Shown here: piece after piece, positions 28,901 to 33,879 of the stretch | Layout: each line of letters opens with the position of its first letter | Numbering within the stretch: the stretch's first letter is position 1 | Assembly (NCBI GenBank): GCA_964512995.1 | Contig: CAZELM010000026.1 | Location: 1 to 64,000, forward strand | Direction: 5' to 3' | Origin: CAZELM01 sp964512995 | GTDB taxonomy: Bacteria; CSSED10-310 | Length of the DNA: 64,000 nt | Program-made: the position numbers and the translations under genes | The notes under the pieces: model-generated | Told to the model about the DNA's origin: nothing | What the model saw: the letters and a program-made list of their open reading frames with translations, nothing else | Databases searched by the model: none

Positions 28901-31176
28901 TAATTGTTGTTGGATACAAAATCCGTATTCTGAATCACCGGGAAACAATCCGCTGTCGTGATATCAATACCAATGTTGGAGTTCGTCAGAATATCACAAT
29001 TATTGATTGTCGGTGAACTGGCCGAGGTGATCAATACTCCATTGACAGTGTTCAGTGACATATTGCTGTTGGTGATCACCGGAGACGAATTCAGGTTTGC
29101 ATAAATGCCATAGTTGTTTTCATGGATATTGCAGTAATTGACGCTCGGACTGGCTCCATTGTAGCAATACAAACCCGGTCCGTGACCATGGTGGGATTCC
29201 GTGTAATTGATCGATGGAGAAGAGCCATTACAGTAGATGTTTTCGTTTGAGGTGTATCCACCGTATTCCACCACACAGTAAGTCATCGTGCTCAATTCAC
29301 TGGCCGTATAATATGAGAAATACAGACTGCCCCAATAACCCGCAGCCGGCGTTGCGGTATCTGCGGTCCAGGTGATCTTCTGTCCCGCTGTACCAATCGC
29401 CCGTAAAGCGCCGATGTATTCGGGATTGGAATCATGACCGATCACCATCGAAATATTTGACCCCAGTCGGAGATTCACTCCGGGAGACAACGTCAGAGTT
29501 GTGACTTCGTCGGCGCCATCCCGTCCCTGCACATAGATGTGGCTGACCAGTTTGTATGGAATCCCGGCACTTACCCATGTCGCATCCTGACTGATGGTAT
29601 CACCATTGACATACAACTGCTGATAGGTATTGCCCGTGTAGGTGTTGCCGGAGAAATTTCCAAAATGCCGCCCGAAGGCCACGATTGGATACGATGTGTT
29701 GTTGGTGAACGAGCACCCGGTAATCCATGCATTACAAGCAACGGCGTCGATGTATACGCCATGGCTGGTGTTTGCGGTGACCGTGCAGTTTGTGAGCGTG
29801 ACAGTACTGGTGGTCGATACAAAAACACCATAGCTGGCATTGGTTGAAATCGTGCTGCCGCTGACAACCGGATTACTGTTCAGATATGAATAAATTCCTT
29901 GCGTTGTGTTGTTCGAAAAAGTGGAATTCGAAACTCGCGGACTGGCCGTGTAGCAATAGAGTCCCGGTCCGGAGCCATATCGGGAAGTCGTGTTGTTGAT
30001 CGTCGGCGAACTGTAATAACAGTAGATATTTTCATAGGAACTGTACCCGCCATACTCCACCACACAGTAGTTCATGACGGAGTCATCCAGCGCGTAATCG
30101 CTGAAATATACGCCGTCCCAGTTTCCGGAAGTTTCCCACCGCGTCATGATGATCTGATCCGCGCCGGAAGCGCCATTGGCGGTCAAGCGGCCGTTCAGAT
30201 TGATGTCCGAGTTGTGACCGATATACAGACCACCCGCATTGATGCTGAATTTCATCTGGACAGCGGGGTTCAATGTCAACGTTGTAATCCGATCCGCGCC
30301 GTCTTTTCCCTGAACTGAAACATCACCCGTAATGTAATAGGGAATCCCGGCGCTCCATGTGCTGTCATAACTGATCGTGCCGGGATACATATATATTCCA
30401 TTATAGGCCGCTGGCGTGTTGGTGAAGACGTTATTGGTGAAATTCCGAGGTGCATTGGGATAGCACCGGATGGGCCACTGCGTGTTGGCATTGAATGTGT
30501 TTCCGGCCAGTGTCGGTGATGCATTTGCCAGAATATCAACTCCATAGGTATTGCCGGTGATATTCAACCCGGAAATCGTTGGAGCTGAATTATCTGCACA
30601 ATATACGGCCCAGCCGGTCACCGTTGTGATCGTTCCGCCCGATACGGTCGGGCGAGAATCTCCACCACAATAGAGACCATATGAATTGCTGTTTCTCAGC
30701 GTGCAGTTGCTGATGGTGGGAGAAGCGGAATCGAGATAAATACATCCCGTGCTTCCATACCCCGCATACTCCACCGTGCAGTAATCCATGATACTGGTGT
30801 CATCAGCCGTAGCCCGGAAATAAATACCGGGGTAATCTCCGGCTGCCGGAGTATCATCCGAAGTAAATAAAATTCCGGAGGTGGATGTGCCGTCGGCAAC
30901 CAGTTTACCTGGGTTCCCAATGGTCGCTCCTCCGACATAAATTCGAAAGTATGAATCGAAACGGATCTGAACACCCGGTTCAATCGTTAATGTTGCACCG
31001 TTCTGGATTGTCACATCTGCCGTCACCACATAGACTCCCTCTGGATCCGGAGATGTTAACCCCCATGTCGTGTTTGTCGTGATCTGTCCGGATACATTGG
31101 TTCTTCCCTGGACCGACGACGCAAACATGATGGGCACCAGAAAAAATAATAATAACAATAAGGCCCTGTTTTTCAT
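13900..31176 (-). CDS. Giant exported right-handed beta-helix surface protein with dockerin (main frame)
   Basis: The 5,758-codon frame has a clear signal peptide (MKNRALLLLLFFLVPIMFASS) behind GGGAGG. The body has four tandem mega-modules. Each begins with a [IV]SADITTDTTWGL-type stretch, runs through five beta-helix units that open with IPY-x-V-x-GD-x-x-V-x-G-x-DG and contain 22-24-residue rungs (ASPTISNC, GIYC), ends at an NWWG-x2-x-GPDDD motif, and is followed by a Thr/Pro-rich stalk. A dockerin occupies about residues 5630-5700, then an acidic Ser/Glu/Asp-rich linker. The fold is that of NosD/pectate-lyase-like helices; no catalytic site is evident, so an adhesive or structural surface role is inference. 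The final residues after the A10 run are probably not native, because the -1 frame carries a cohesin and sorting signal. Confidence 0.93.
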   Translation of the reverse strand: MKNRALLLLLFFLVPIMFASSVQGRTNVSGQITTNTTWGLTSPDPEGVYVVTADVTIQNGATLTIEPGVQIRFDSYFRIYVGGATIGNPGKLVADGTSTSGILFTSDDTPAAGDYPGIYFRATADDTSIMDYCTVEYAGYGSTGCIYLDSASPTISNCTLRNSNSYGLYCGGDSRPTVSGGTITTVTGWAVYCADNSAPTISGLNITGNTYGVDILANASPTLAGNTFNANTQWPIRCYPNAPRNFTNNVFTNTPAAYNGIYMYPGTISYDSTWSAGIPYYITGDVSVQGKDGADRITTLTLNPAVQMKFSINAGGLYIGHNSDINLNGRLTANGASGADQIIMTRWETSGNWDGVYFSDYALDDSVMNYCVVEYGGYSSYENIYCYYSSPTINNTTSRYGSGPGLYCYTASPRVSNSTFSNNTTQGIYSYLNSNPVVSGSTISTNASYGVFVSTTSTVTLTNCTVTANTSHGVYIDAVACNAWITGCSFTNNTSYPIVAFGRHFGNFSGNTYTGNTYQQLYVNGDTISQDATWVSAGIPYKLVSHIYVQGRDGADEVTTLTLSPGVNLRLGSNISMVIGHDSNPEYIGALRAIGTAGQKITWTADTATPAAGYWGSLYFSYYTASELSTMTYCVVEYGGYTSNENIYCNGSSPSINYTESHHGHGPGLYCYNGASPSVNYCNIHENNYGIYANLNSSPVITNSNMSLNTVNGVLITSASSPTINNCDILTNSNIGIDITTADCFPVIQNTDFVSNNNYPLRCFAGQLGGFSGNTYTTNLYQEIYTYGDAVTKDATWVNPAIPYKVVGDISIYGQNGPDRLTTVSIEPGATFKMGSTVGLYVGSDSNVDAPGALRAVGTSGSRVVFTADLATPTVGYWDGIYFALYSNSTVSELTYCDIGYGGYSSYENVYCYGSSPRITNTLVHHGSGAGIYCYLNANPPITSCQLYNNTTHGLYCYTASPVISNSTINNNTSYGIYVYATSSPTITNCQVLSQPTYGIYVSAAADAPVITNNAINSNTNYPIYCFASDLDAMTGNTFSGNTYQKIYVNGDSLTTSQTWRAATVPYLMNGDISVAGVNGVPAILTIQAGTQMQWNRYFQLLIGSNSVLNKGGLICNGTAASRVVFTYNDAYTPPLVGGEWDGIYFYNYAEDASCILRNVFMDYGGYAGNENIYCDNASPTFEYVEISHADGSGIYCANGSQPTIFSCSFLNNRNYGITCTGIGTNPIITKSSFVGQPTGIYISAGAQPVIGGTAGLGNTIAGNTTWGIQNVDATLCINAQYNWWGHANGPDDDTSAVDGCMNAGNNNDPADNVSDDVDYRNWLAAVVSTPTQAPTLTPTNTPVPTNTSGPTNTPVPTNTSGPTNTPVPTFTPTNTPTSTPTRTPTPTNTPTRTPTMTPTKTPDPFSTCTPTTISADITADTVWGLTSPSCNGVYIINGNIAIRNNATLIIEPGVEVRFNSNYRIYVGGTTTTDRGRITAAGTSNAYILFTSSSTSPTIGSHAGIHFRDGADDSSIMSYCIVEYGGYSSAANIRCDSASPTISNCILRLATNYGIYCTAGSNPTITDCYINNIASHVIYLSTSSPTIDGMLFESSGAGVYIAADSFPTLTNSAFNGINSWPIQSYHPEQLDTIYGNEFVNLNPYYDAIYVAAGTITKDVTIYEQGIPYHIAGTITVQGQTWPALEVATLTIEPGVYLAFAGTVGLVISHATDMNLPGELVAQGTPDNEIIFTLWKGSTGTWNGILFNPYTTDETIVDYSIVTYGGYSSNENIYFNACSPTIQNSELAFASGPGIYCYNGASPTIESCYIHDNSTQGIYLNTRCSPYIANCEIAYNASYGIAVHTTSSPIISDCDIYENVSYGLHMNAADCMPTVTGCWFDDNDTYPVHGFGGQFGAFSNNLYTNNLYQQLYVNADTITRDGTWENAGIPYKVVGDQTISGVDGPDVTTTLTIEAGAIMKFGSTVGITVASNTDPDLSGALRVMGTPSERVIFTADVVPPTAGYWDGIYFADFTNDSLCELNYCLIEYGGYSSYENIYCYSSSPWFSHVESSYGTGPGMYCYISASPRVEDCYFHHNSNFGIYAHTTSSPVISGTVVEENASHGIYITTGCAPSITDTDLIENGSYGLYVNTADCSLTVRGCLFDDNDNYPIYLFGGQVRGFSDNTYTNNTYQQIYVAADTLAYDGTWVNPGISYKIMGTLTIQGRDGGDRLTTIQIEPGVVMSMGGGTAIIVGHDSDPDLPGAFRAAGTGSNGVTFTSDAATKAPGDWTGIYFANYSNDATCELNHCLVEYGGTTYENIHCNISSPRISNVESRYCSGPGLYALTGAAPVISNCYFHHNTNYGVYNNAASPIVQNSILSNNSSHGYYMIYSGNPVISNSQIRLNAGYGIYINNVEADPTIAQNAIDNNNNYPIYCFAGDLDKMTQNTFSGNLYQKIFVAGDLITADNTWHKHPIPYLVNGDVSVYGNNGIPAILTVEAGTEVQFNRYMQLIIGSTSVLNHGGLMVNGTPTDQVQFTYNDYNVPPLTTGEWDGILFQDFADDESCILRNLIVEYGGYGSNYSINCNAASPTLDHCNIRYGYLAGVYCANGASPQIYSCRLENNSTYGVYTTGINTNPTITKSVLTANANGVYAASGSQPVIGGSTGNGNSIYGNSAYGVRNVDGTTCLNARFNWWGDANGPDDDSVTADGCMDVGNNNDPGDNVSDDVDYRNWITSGISTPTQSPTSTPPNTAVPTNTAVPTNTSIPTNTPTNTPTRTPSPVPTNTPTHTPTRTPTPIPTNTPTTTPPTATPTEVPTNTPAPTTTCTPYNITADITTDTTWGLTSPACGGVYLISANIVVRNNATLTIEDGVEVRFNVNNFMYIGGTTAGDIGTLIANGTDDAGILFTSSAAAPTAGAHGGIYFRDNASDTSIMNYCTVMYGGYSTAGNIRCDSASPTITNCTLQYSSNYGIYTTSASNPTISDNIISNCASWGIYINSGGSPEISGNTIAVSGAGLYIHASAFPLVTDNHFERLGQWPIQLNHIDEVPNLSGNTFSNLNVGYEAIYTTGGNIGTDSFWHNQDIPYYVVSDITVQGQDGPDELTTWTIDAGTTLSFGSTVGIIVGSTSSVSMPGELVADGGPGADTITFTGWALTAGYWDGILFYDNASDYSLLNHCVIEYGGYSSNENIYLNGCSMTITNTESRYGTGPGIYIYNGSNPVIENCDFSDNSGYGMYINSLCAPFIDSCLISYNTSYGIYITGTSTPVFLNCDVVENASIGLEMGDATSYPYVQGCLFDDNDHYPIRVYGSQVGGFANNTYINNFYQRLYVYGATISRDGVWENPGIPYEIAGDLTVQGLDANDGVVMMSVDPGVTMWMGSTVGIFIGSDSDADLPGAFQALGTQSNRIVFTTNTTTPSAGYWDGIYFGIFADSDNCVMSNCLVEYGGYSSYENIYIYTSSPRIESVESRYGSGPGLYCRTNAAPTILNSYFHHNTTQGIYVNAASPVLISNTIVEENASYGIYVHGDSSPNFVSCDIVENASIGLYINNNTGFPSVTDCSFVDNDNYPVRVFAGQLGHFYNNTYTDNLYQYVYVVGDTVVVDSSWQNPGIPYRVSGTVIVQGQDGADKVTSLSIEAGAQMLMGSGVEFTIGHASDVDYPGAFRAVGTSINRVVFTADTTAPTPGFWYGINFLPTAVGAISEITHCLVEYGGGSTENITCNGSSPSISNTESHDGSGPGLYCLAGAAPSVSYCYFHHNTNYGVYCNNASPIIANSTIRSNSSHGIYMITSSAPTIADCDISRQPAYGIYVNNNTCDPTIRDNTLTVNNSYPIYCFASDLDKMSGNHFSGNLYQKVYVAGDTINRDSTWHKQEIPYLMVGDVTVTGVDAIPAILTIEAGVQAQWERYYQLIIGSTSVLAKGGLIANGVESDPIIFTYNPAYNPPLTTGEWDGILFNDSAVDASCILRNVHIDHAGYSGSHSIQCIGVSPTLQYCRITSGNNAGIHLSAGASPLIESCLVQNNVTYGMYCTGVGTNPIIRSSTFSGSANGIYIAAGSVPVIGGAAQYSCNINGNTSWGVRNTDATTCILATNNWWGHAAGPDDDSASADDCINMYHDNDNGDNVSDDVDYRNWLTEAAGTPTQAPTFTPTSTPTATNTPVPTNTPTHTRTPTVTPSNTPTHTRTPIPTTVPTNTPTATNTPTQTFTPGPTVTPSPITTCTPLVVSADITTDTTWGLESPSCNGVYILNANVTIRNGATLTIEDGVIVRSNANYRLYVGGTTDVDTGKLVANGTETAGILFTSNTTQTAGVWTGIHFQDWADDTSVMNYCTVEYGGYSSSANIRCDSASPEITNCTIRYGSGYGIYCTGDASPDIIDNSITYCASYTIYLANFSNSLITGNLFQDNAYGIYVSAGCYPMITFNTFNRINSWPIQVYDPESMFTISNNSFGVLPNTTQAIYVTGGTIIRDGSWAVQNIPYYVVSDIVVAGQDGADNITTLTIQPGVTVKFGSTVGLTIGDATTSSLIGRLVADGDPGTGTITFTGWSQSAGYWDGIMFNNFSADDSIMDNCVVEYGGYSSYENIYLNNASPTISSVESRFGSGPGIYSYNGSDPIISDCYLHDNSTYGLYINSDSWPQVTNCDISYNASHGIYITTYCRPNITDCVIYENTGYGLYIGNATNYPVVSGCWFDDNDSYPVHTYASQVTRFTNNTYTNNLYQQFYVNGETLTLDSNWENPGIPYKLVSSIAIEGQNGSDDVSTLTLEPGTVMQMASGVHLFIGSDTNPDLPGALNANGTEVDPILFTADSSAPTPGFWSGIFFARYASSDISLLNNCVVSYGGSSYYNIQCNGSSPTIMNSEIKYCSASGIYAYNGASPEITNCYLHHNNAYGIYINTTATPLITDTEISENASHGVYIANSSNPVFDGCLIYENASYGLFVAHTDCSPIVTNTLFDDNDSYPVFAFAHQVPSFTANDYSNNLYQMFHVYGETLTKDGVWENPGIPYMIASASITVQGMDGADNVTSLTLEAGVEMRMSSTLQIVIGNNTTASYRGALITQGTAEQPVIFTANTTTPSPGFWSGLYFSRYCDATLTTLTHTAVRYGGYDVNENIYCNRTSPTFNYVESSFGSGPGFYCVTTANPVINNCDIHDNTTYGVYCNASSPTISNSYIHKNASYGVYVYSTSSPTISNNLITLHPTHGIYVASTTALPTIANNTMNSNDNYPIYCYARHLDKMTGNAFSDNLIQKIYVVGDTLATNNTWHDNQIPYLMVGDVTVAATNGLAILTIEPGVEMQWNRYQILYIGSATAANRGALKVLGATDDRVVFTYNKANTTPLTTGEWYGIYFYDNADDANCILENALVEYGGYSSYYNIYLVGVNATLNHCEIRKGDGAGIYCQSGASPNIHACIIDSNTLYGLYCTGAGTNPTITNSVFLRQPDGVYIATGSQPIIGGTAGSGNNFTEHTNYGVRNTDANTCINAQYNWWGHVAGPDDDSFSVDGCIDIGNNNDAGDNVTNDVNYLYFVDAPMYTPTQAPTQTPTNTNTPRPTNTPTPSNTPTPTNTPTRTPTGAPTFTPTSTPTHTPTRTPTNTPIPTDTGTPTNTPTVTNTPTATETPIPTNTPTPTDTPEVTNTPTPTDTPEATFTPTPTPTFTPGGCINDGDINNDGMLSAGDAQTAFYIALGSIVPSEEEACSADCNGDGTVSAGDAQGIFYAALGAGSCVDSILGSSSESEGGDFFGDKEFLPGSNRGNELHDSDSSEEDLAMNCGEEGKKKHVPTGSGLIM
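13933..13942 (-). other. A10 homopolymer, candidate -1 slippage site
   Basis: On the coding strand ten adenines follow GAAGAGGG. The giant frame reads GGA AAA AAA AAA CAC and stops nine codons later, counting the stop. A slip of -1 (or an eleventh A) enters the cohesin frame. An SD-like GAGGG directly precedes the run, as SD-like elements do near known -1 sites such as dnaX. Programmed frameshifting, transcriptional slippage and a homopolymer miscall all fit. Confidence 0.75.
14079..14290 (-). other. Dockerin type I domain in the giant protein
   Basis: Two EF-hand-like calcium loops, DINNDGMLSAGDAQ and DCNGDGTVSAGDAQ, are separated by an alanine-rich helix. This is the duplicated structure of dockerin I. 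Dockerins bind cohesins. Here a cohesin-like domain lies about 50 residues further on in the -1 frame of the same gene. Confidence 0.88.
14674..18600 (-). repeat. Giant protein mega-module 4 (residues about 4194-5501)
   Basis: Five units in the same order (openings VSADITTDTTWGL, IPYYVVSDIVV, IPYKLVSSIAI, IPYMIASASITV, IPYLMVGDVTV), ending at NWWGHVAGPDDD. The longest stalk (about 127 residues, 14294-14673) follows and leads to the dockerin. Confidence 0.85.
18841..22769 (-). repeat. Giant protein mega-module 3 (residues about 2803-4112)
   Basis: Five units in the same order (openings ITADITTDTTWGL, IPYYVVSDITV, IPYEIAGDLTV, IPYRVSGTVIV, IPYLMVGDVTV), ending at NWWGHAAGPDDD. A stalk follows at about 18601-18840. 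Confidence 0.85.
23031..26954 (-). repeat. Giant protein mega-module 2 (residues about 1408-2715)
   Basis: Same order of five units as module 1 (openings ISADITADTVWGL, IPYHIAGTITV, IPYKVVGDQTI, ISYKIMGTLTI, IPYLVNGDVSV), ending at NWWGDANGPDDD. A stalk follows at 22770-23030. Confidence 0.85.
27192..31095 (-). repeat. Giant protein mega-module 1 (residues about 28-1328)
   Basis: Five beta-helix units, the first opening VSGQITTNTTWGL, the others IPYYITGDVSV, IPYKLVSHIYV, IPYKVVGDISI and VPYLMNGDISV. It ends at NWWGHANGPDDD. A Thr/Pro stalk (26955-27191) follows. Confidence 0.85.
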
Positions 31177-31318
31177 CGAATGACCTCCCTAAAAGGTTAT
31201 TTTTCCCAACTCATAACAATTGATAAGTAACTAATCCAATCAACCTATGAATGAAACTTTTCATCTATGACAAACGTTTTAATCCACGCAATGAATCAGA
31301 TTGCAAAGATCTCCACAC

Positions 31319-31355
31319 ATTATATGATTCTCATACGTAACAGAGTAATTGTCAA
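31319..31355 (-). promoter_or_regulatory. Probable promoter region of the giant surface protein
   Basis: On the minus strand there is a perfect TTGACA (31355-31350) and a perfect TATAAT (31324-31319), but 25 bp apart. With a normal 17-bp spacer the TTGACA pairs with GAGAAT instead. Either hexamer could be used. The transcript would have a 5' leader of about 140 nt or more. Confidence 0.4.
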
Positions 31356-31608
31356 GACTCTCCTCTTCAATTTTGCTCCGAATCAATCAATCGGAAAAAT
31401 CACCGGCATGAATCGGGAAGCCGATCTGAAGTAGGTGATTATAATCCATTGCTCCGCACTAAAAACCGGTTTTTTACCAGTTCTGATTTCCATTAAGCGG
31501 TCATCCCCAAGCAGACGTGGATCTCCTGGAACCCTTTTAAAATCCGGCAGTTGCTGGAATGATTCTGTCCGATTTTACTCTCTCGTCCTTCGCCATTATA
31601 CATATATA

Positions 31609-31896
31609 GATGAGTTTGCATCCAGGCACTTAAACAAAACCTTCAGCGTGTCGATTCTTCAAAATGAGCATAACGCGTATTTGTCGGCGATGGAGGGAAT
31701 CCATTGGCCTTGTGAATTTACATCAAAACTCTGAGCATTTTTACCGGGGTTTGATGAGTTTGCATCCAGGCACTTAAACAAAACCTTCAGCGTGTCGATT
31801 CTTCAAAATGAGCATAACGCGTATTTGTCGGCGATGGAGGGAATCCATTGGCCTTGTGAATTTACATCAAAACTCTGAGCATTTTTACCGGGGTTT
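31609..31896. repeat. Perfect 144-bp tandem duplication
   Basis: Copies at 31609-31752 and 31753-31896 are identical by eye, starting gatgagtttgcatcc and ending ttaccggggttt. The unit length is a multiple of 3, but translations in the open frame are unlike any family I recognise and the frame ends inside copy 1. The rest of the 31177-32067 gap holds the promoter region of the giant gene and no recognisable gene. Confidence 0.9.
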
Positions 31897-32067
31897 TTTG
31901 ATTGTATGAATCTGAAAAAAACACATTAAGGATTTATTCTGTACTTTGGTCTTATGAAGATAATATACCCTCCGTATCTATATCTATATACCTATGTATC
32001 AATTTCGTCGATGCCTGATTCATGAAGAAATAGATACACATTATGCAATGATTATGTTTTAAAAATT

Positions 32068-32751
32068 CTATAGTATATTGAACAACTCGCTGATGTTCCT
32101 GATACAATATTTACACATCAGATTACCGGGTAATCTTTCTCCTCTGGGATTCAGCCAGCAAAAGTCAATCTGAGCATTGTTAGCGCCTCTGAGATCACTC
32201 GTTACACTGTCACCGATGTAAAGCGCCATATTACTGGGAGTCTGAGACATCTCGAGAGCGATTTCAAATATTCGCCGGTCCGGTTTGGAGATGTCATGTT
32301 CCTGTGAAATAATACAATATTGAAAGAACCGATCGAGATCCGCACATCGAAGACGAAGACGCTGAACCGATGCAATACCATTGGTAATGATGCCCAGGCG
32401 GTACGATTCACACAGATACTCCAGAACCGGAATCGGATCATCCAGAAGAATGGCCTGGTGTGACAGGTGGAACAGATAGCGTTCACTCATGTCGGCAGGA
32501 GAAATCTGGTCTAATTGAAACTCCTGAAAAAACCTCTCGAAGCGCATCCGTTTGAGCGCATCGAGGCTGATTTGTTTTTTTTCAAACAGTTCCCATAATT
32601 GCAGATTTATTTCGCGGTATTTCTGGTAAAACAAATTGAAATCGTCAATAATTTCAAATGATAACAATGCACTCCTCAGCGCATTGAACGCGCCTTGTTC
32701 ATAATCAAAGAGAGTCCCATCCAGATCAAAGAAAAGGGTCTTATATTTCAT
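32068..32751 (-). CDS. HAD-superfamily hydrolase, YjjG-like (nucleotidase type)
   Basis: The 227-residue protein opens with the HAD motif I FFDLDGTLFDY, has motif II in LGIITNGIASVQ, the conserved KPDRRIFEIAL lysine and motif IV in YIGDSVTSDLRGANN. The overall pattern (ITNG, ISKPDRRIF, WLNP) is that of YjjG-like pyrimidine 5'-nucleotidases, which remove non-canonical nucleotides. The exact substrate is uncertain. It stands alone between repeat-rich regions. Confidence 0.88.
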   Translation of the reverse strand: MKYKTLFFDLDGTLFDYEQGAFNALRSALLSFEIIDDFNLFYQKYREINLQLWELFEKKQISLDALKRMRFERFFQEFQLDQISPADMSERYLFHLSHQAILLDDPIPVLEYLCESYRLGIITNGIASVQRLRLRCADLDRFFQYCIISQEHDISKPDRRIFEIALEMSQTPSNMALYIGDSVTSDLRGANNAQIDFCWLNPRGERLPGNLMCKYCIRNISELFNIL

Positions 32752-32944
32752 CCGAAACCTTCGTTAAATGAAAAGATGTGAGTAATAATCAGATTGATTG
32801 CGAGATGCGTCCGAAAATTCACAGGGACCGGTTTCAAACCTGCACCTCGAAACCCGATCAGTGGCGGCATTATCACAATTTTAGATCGAATAGGCAATTA
32901 TGCTATTCCGATCGTAATTTGAAAAATGATTATCCGCCATACAC

Positions 32945-33308
32945 GGATGTTCGTAAATCCCCTTGTCCGCCGTATCCGCCATATCCGCCGGAGTGGCAGG
33001 TTTCAAACCTACGCCAGGATTGTGTTTGTGTCAGATCGGAATCGCCGGTTTGAAACCTGCTACAATCCCGGTTGTTGGTAAATCCTGGTGAATAACAACA
33101 GCCATCGTACAGGTGATCGGGGTCCAATCGCCGGATGTTCGTAAATCCCATTGTCTGCCGTATCCGCCATATCCGCCGTAGTGGCAGGTTTCAAACCTAC
33201 GCCAGGATTGTGTTTGTGTCAGATCGGAATCGCCGGTTTGAAACCTGCTACAATCCCGGTTGTTGGTAAATCCTGGTGAATAACAACAGCCATCGTACAG
33301 GTGATCGA
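32945..33308. repeat. 188-bp direct repeat (two copies) containing GGTTTCAAACC palindromes
   Basis: Copies start at 32945 and 33133, each with ggatgttcgtaaatccc. Both hold tatccgcca micro-repeats, then two oppositely oriented palindromes (caggtttcaaacct and ccggtttgaaacctg), and end in catcgtacaggtgatcg, which is one unit of the minisatellite that follows. Differences are few. A further single palindrome with its own flank (accggtttcaaacctgc) lies at about 32827. The gap between the HAD gene and the phosphodiesterase gene (32752-33879) contains only these repeats. Confidence 0.88.
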
Positions 33309-33869
33309 AGTCATCGTACGAGTGATCGGAGTCATCGTACGGGTGATCGGAGTCATCGTACGGGTGGTCGGAGTCATCGTACAGGTGATCGGGGTCATCA
33401 TACGAGTGATCGGGGTCATCGTACGGGTGGTCGGAGTCATCGTACAGGTGATCGGAGTCATCATACAGGTGATCGGGGTCATCGTACAGGTGATCGGAGT
33501 CATCATACAGGTGATCGGGGTTATCATACATGTGATCNNNNNNNNNNNNNNNNNNNNNNNNNNNNNNNNNNNNNNNNNNNNNNNNNNNNNNNNNNNNNNN
33601 NNNNNNNNNNNNNNNNNNNNNNNNNNNNNNNNNNNNNGGAGTCATCGTACATGTGATCGGAGTCATCGTACATGTGATCGGAGTCATCGTACATGTGATC
33701 GGAGTCATCGTACGGGTGGTCGGAGTCATCGTACGGGTGGTCGGGGTCATCGTACAGGTGATCGGGGTCATCGTACGAGTGATCGGGGTCATCGTACGAG
33801 TGATCGGGGTCATCGTACAGGTGATCGGGGTCATCGTACGAGTGATCGGAGTCATCGTACGGGTGGTCG
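33291..33869. repeat. 21-bp minisatellite (VNTR) interrupted by an assembly gap
   Basis: The unit begins GTGATCGGRGTCATC, continues GTACRG, and has a 21-bp period. About 11-12 copies precede the gap and about 11 follow it, with variation at a few fixed positions (a/g in tcatcrta, ggtgatc/gggtggtc). The period is a multiple of 3 without stops, so long frames open on both strands are artefacts. It ends about 10 bp from the stop codon of the phosphodiesterase gene. Confidence 0.92.
33538..33637. other. Assembly gap (100 Ns)
   Basis: A run of 100 N bases lies inside the minisatellite. The round number suggests a scaffolding placeholder, so the true array length is unknown. Confidence 0.98.
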
Positions 33870-33879
33870 CTGTTTTTGG

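Noticed and set aside
31435..31734. Possible 99-residue gene over the first copy of the 144-bp duplication
   Set aside because: No ribosome-binding site, no recognisable domain, and half its length is repeat; better explained by chance.
33291..33869. CRISPR array
   Set aside because: Units are contiguous with no unique spacers, and no cas genes are present.
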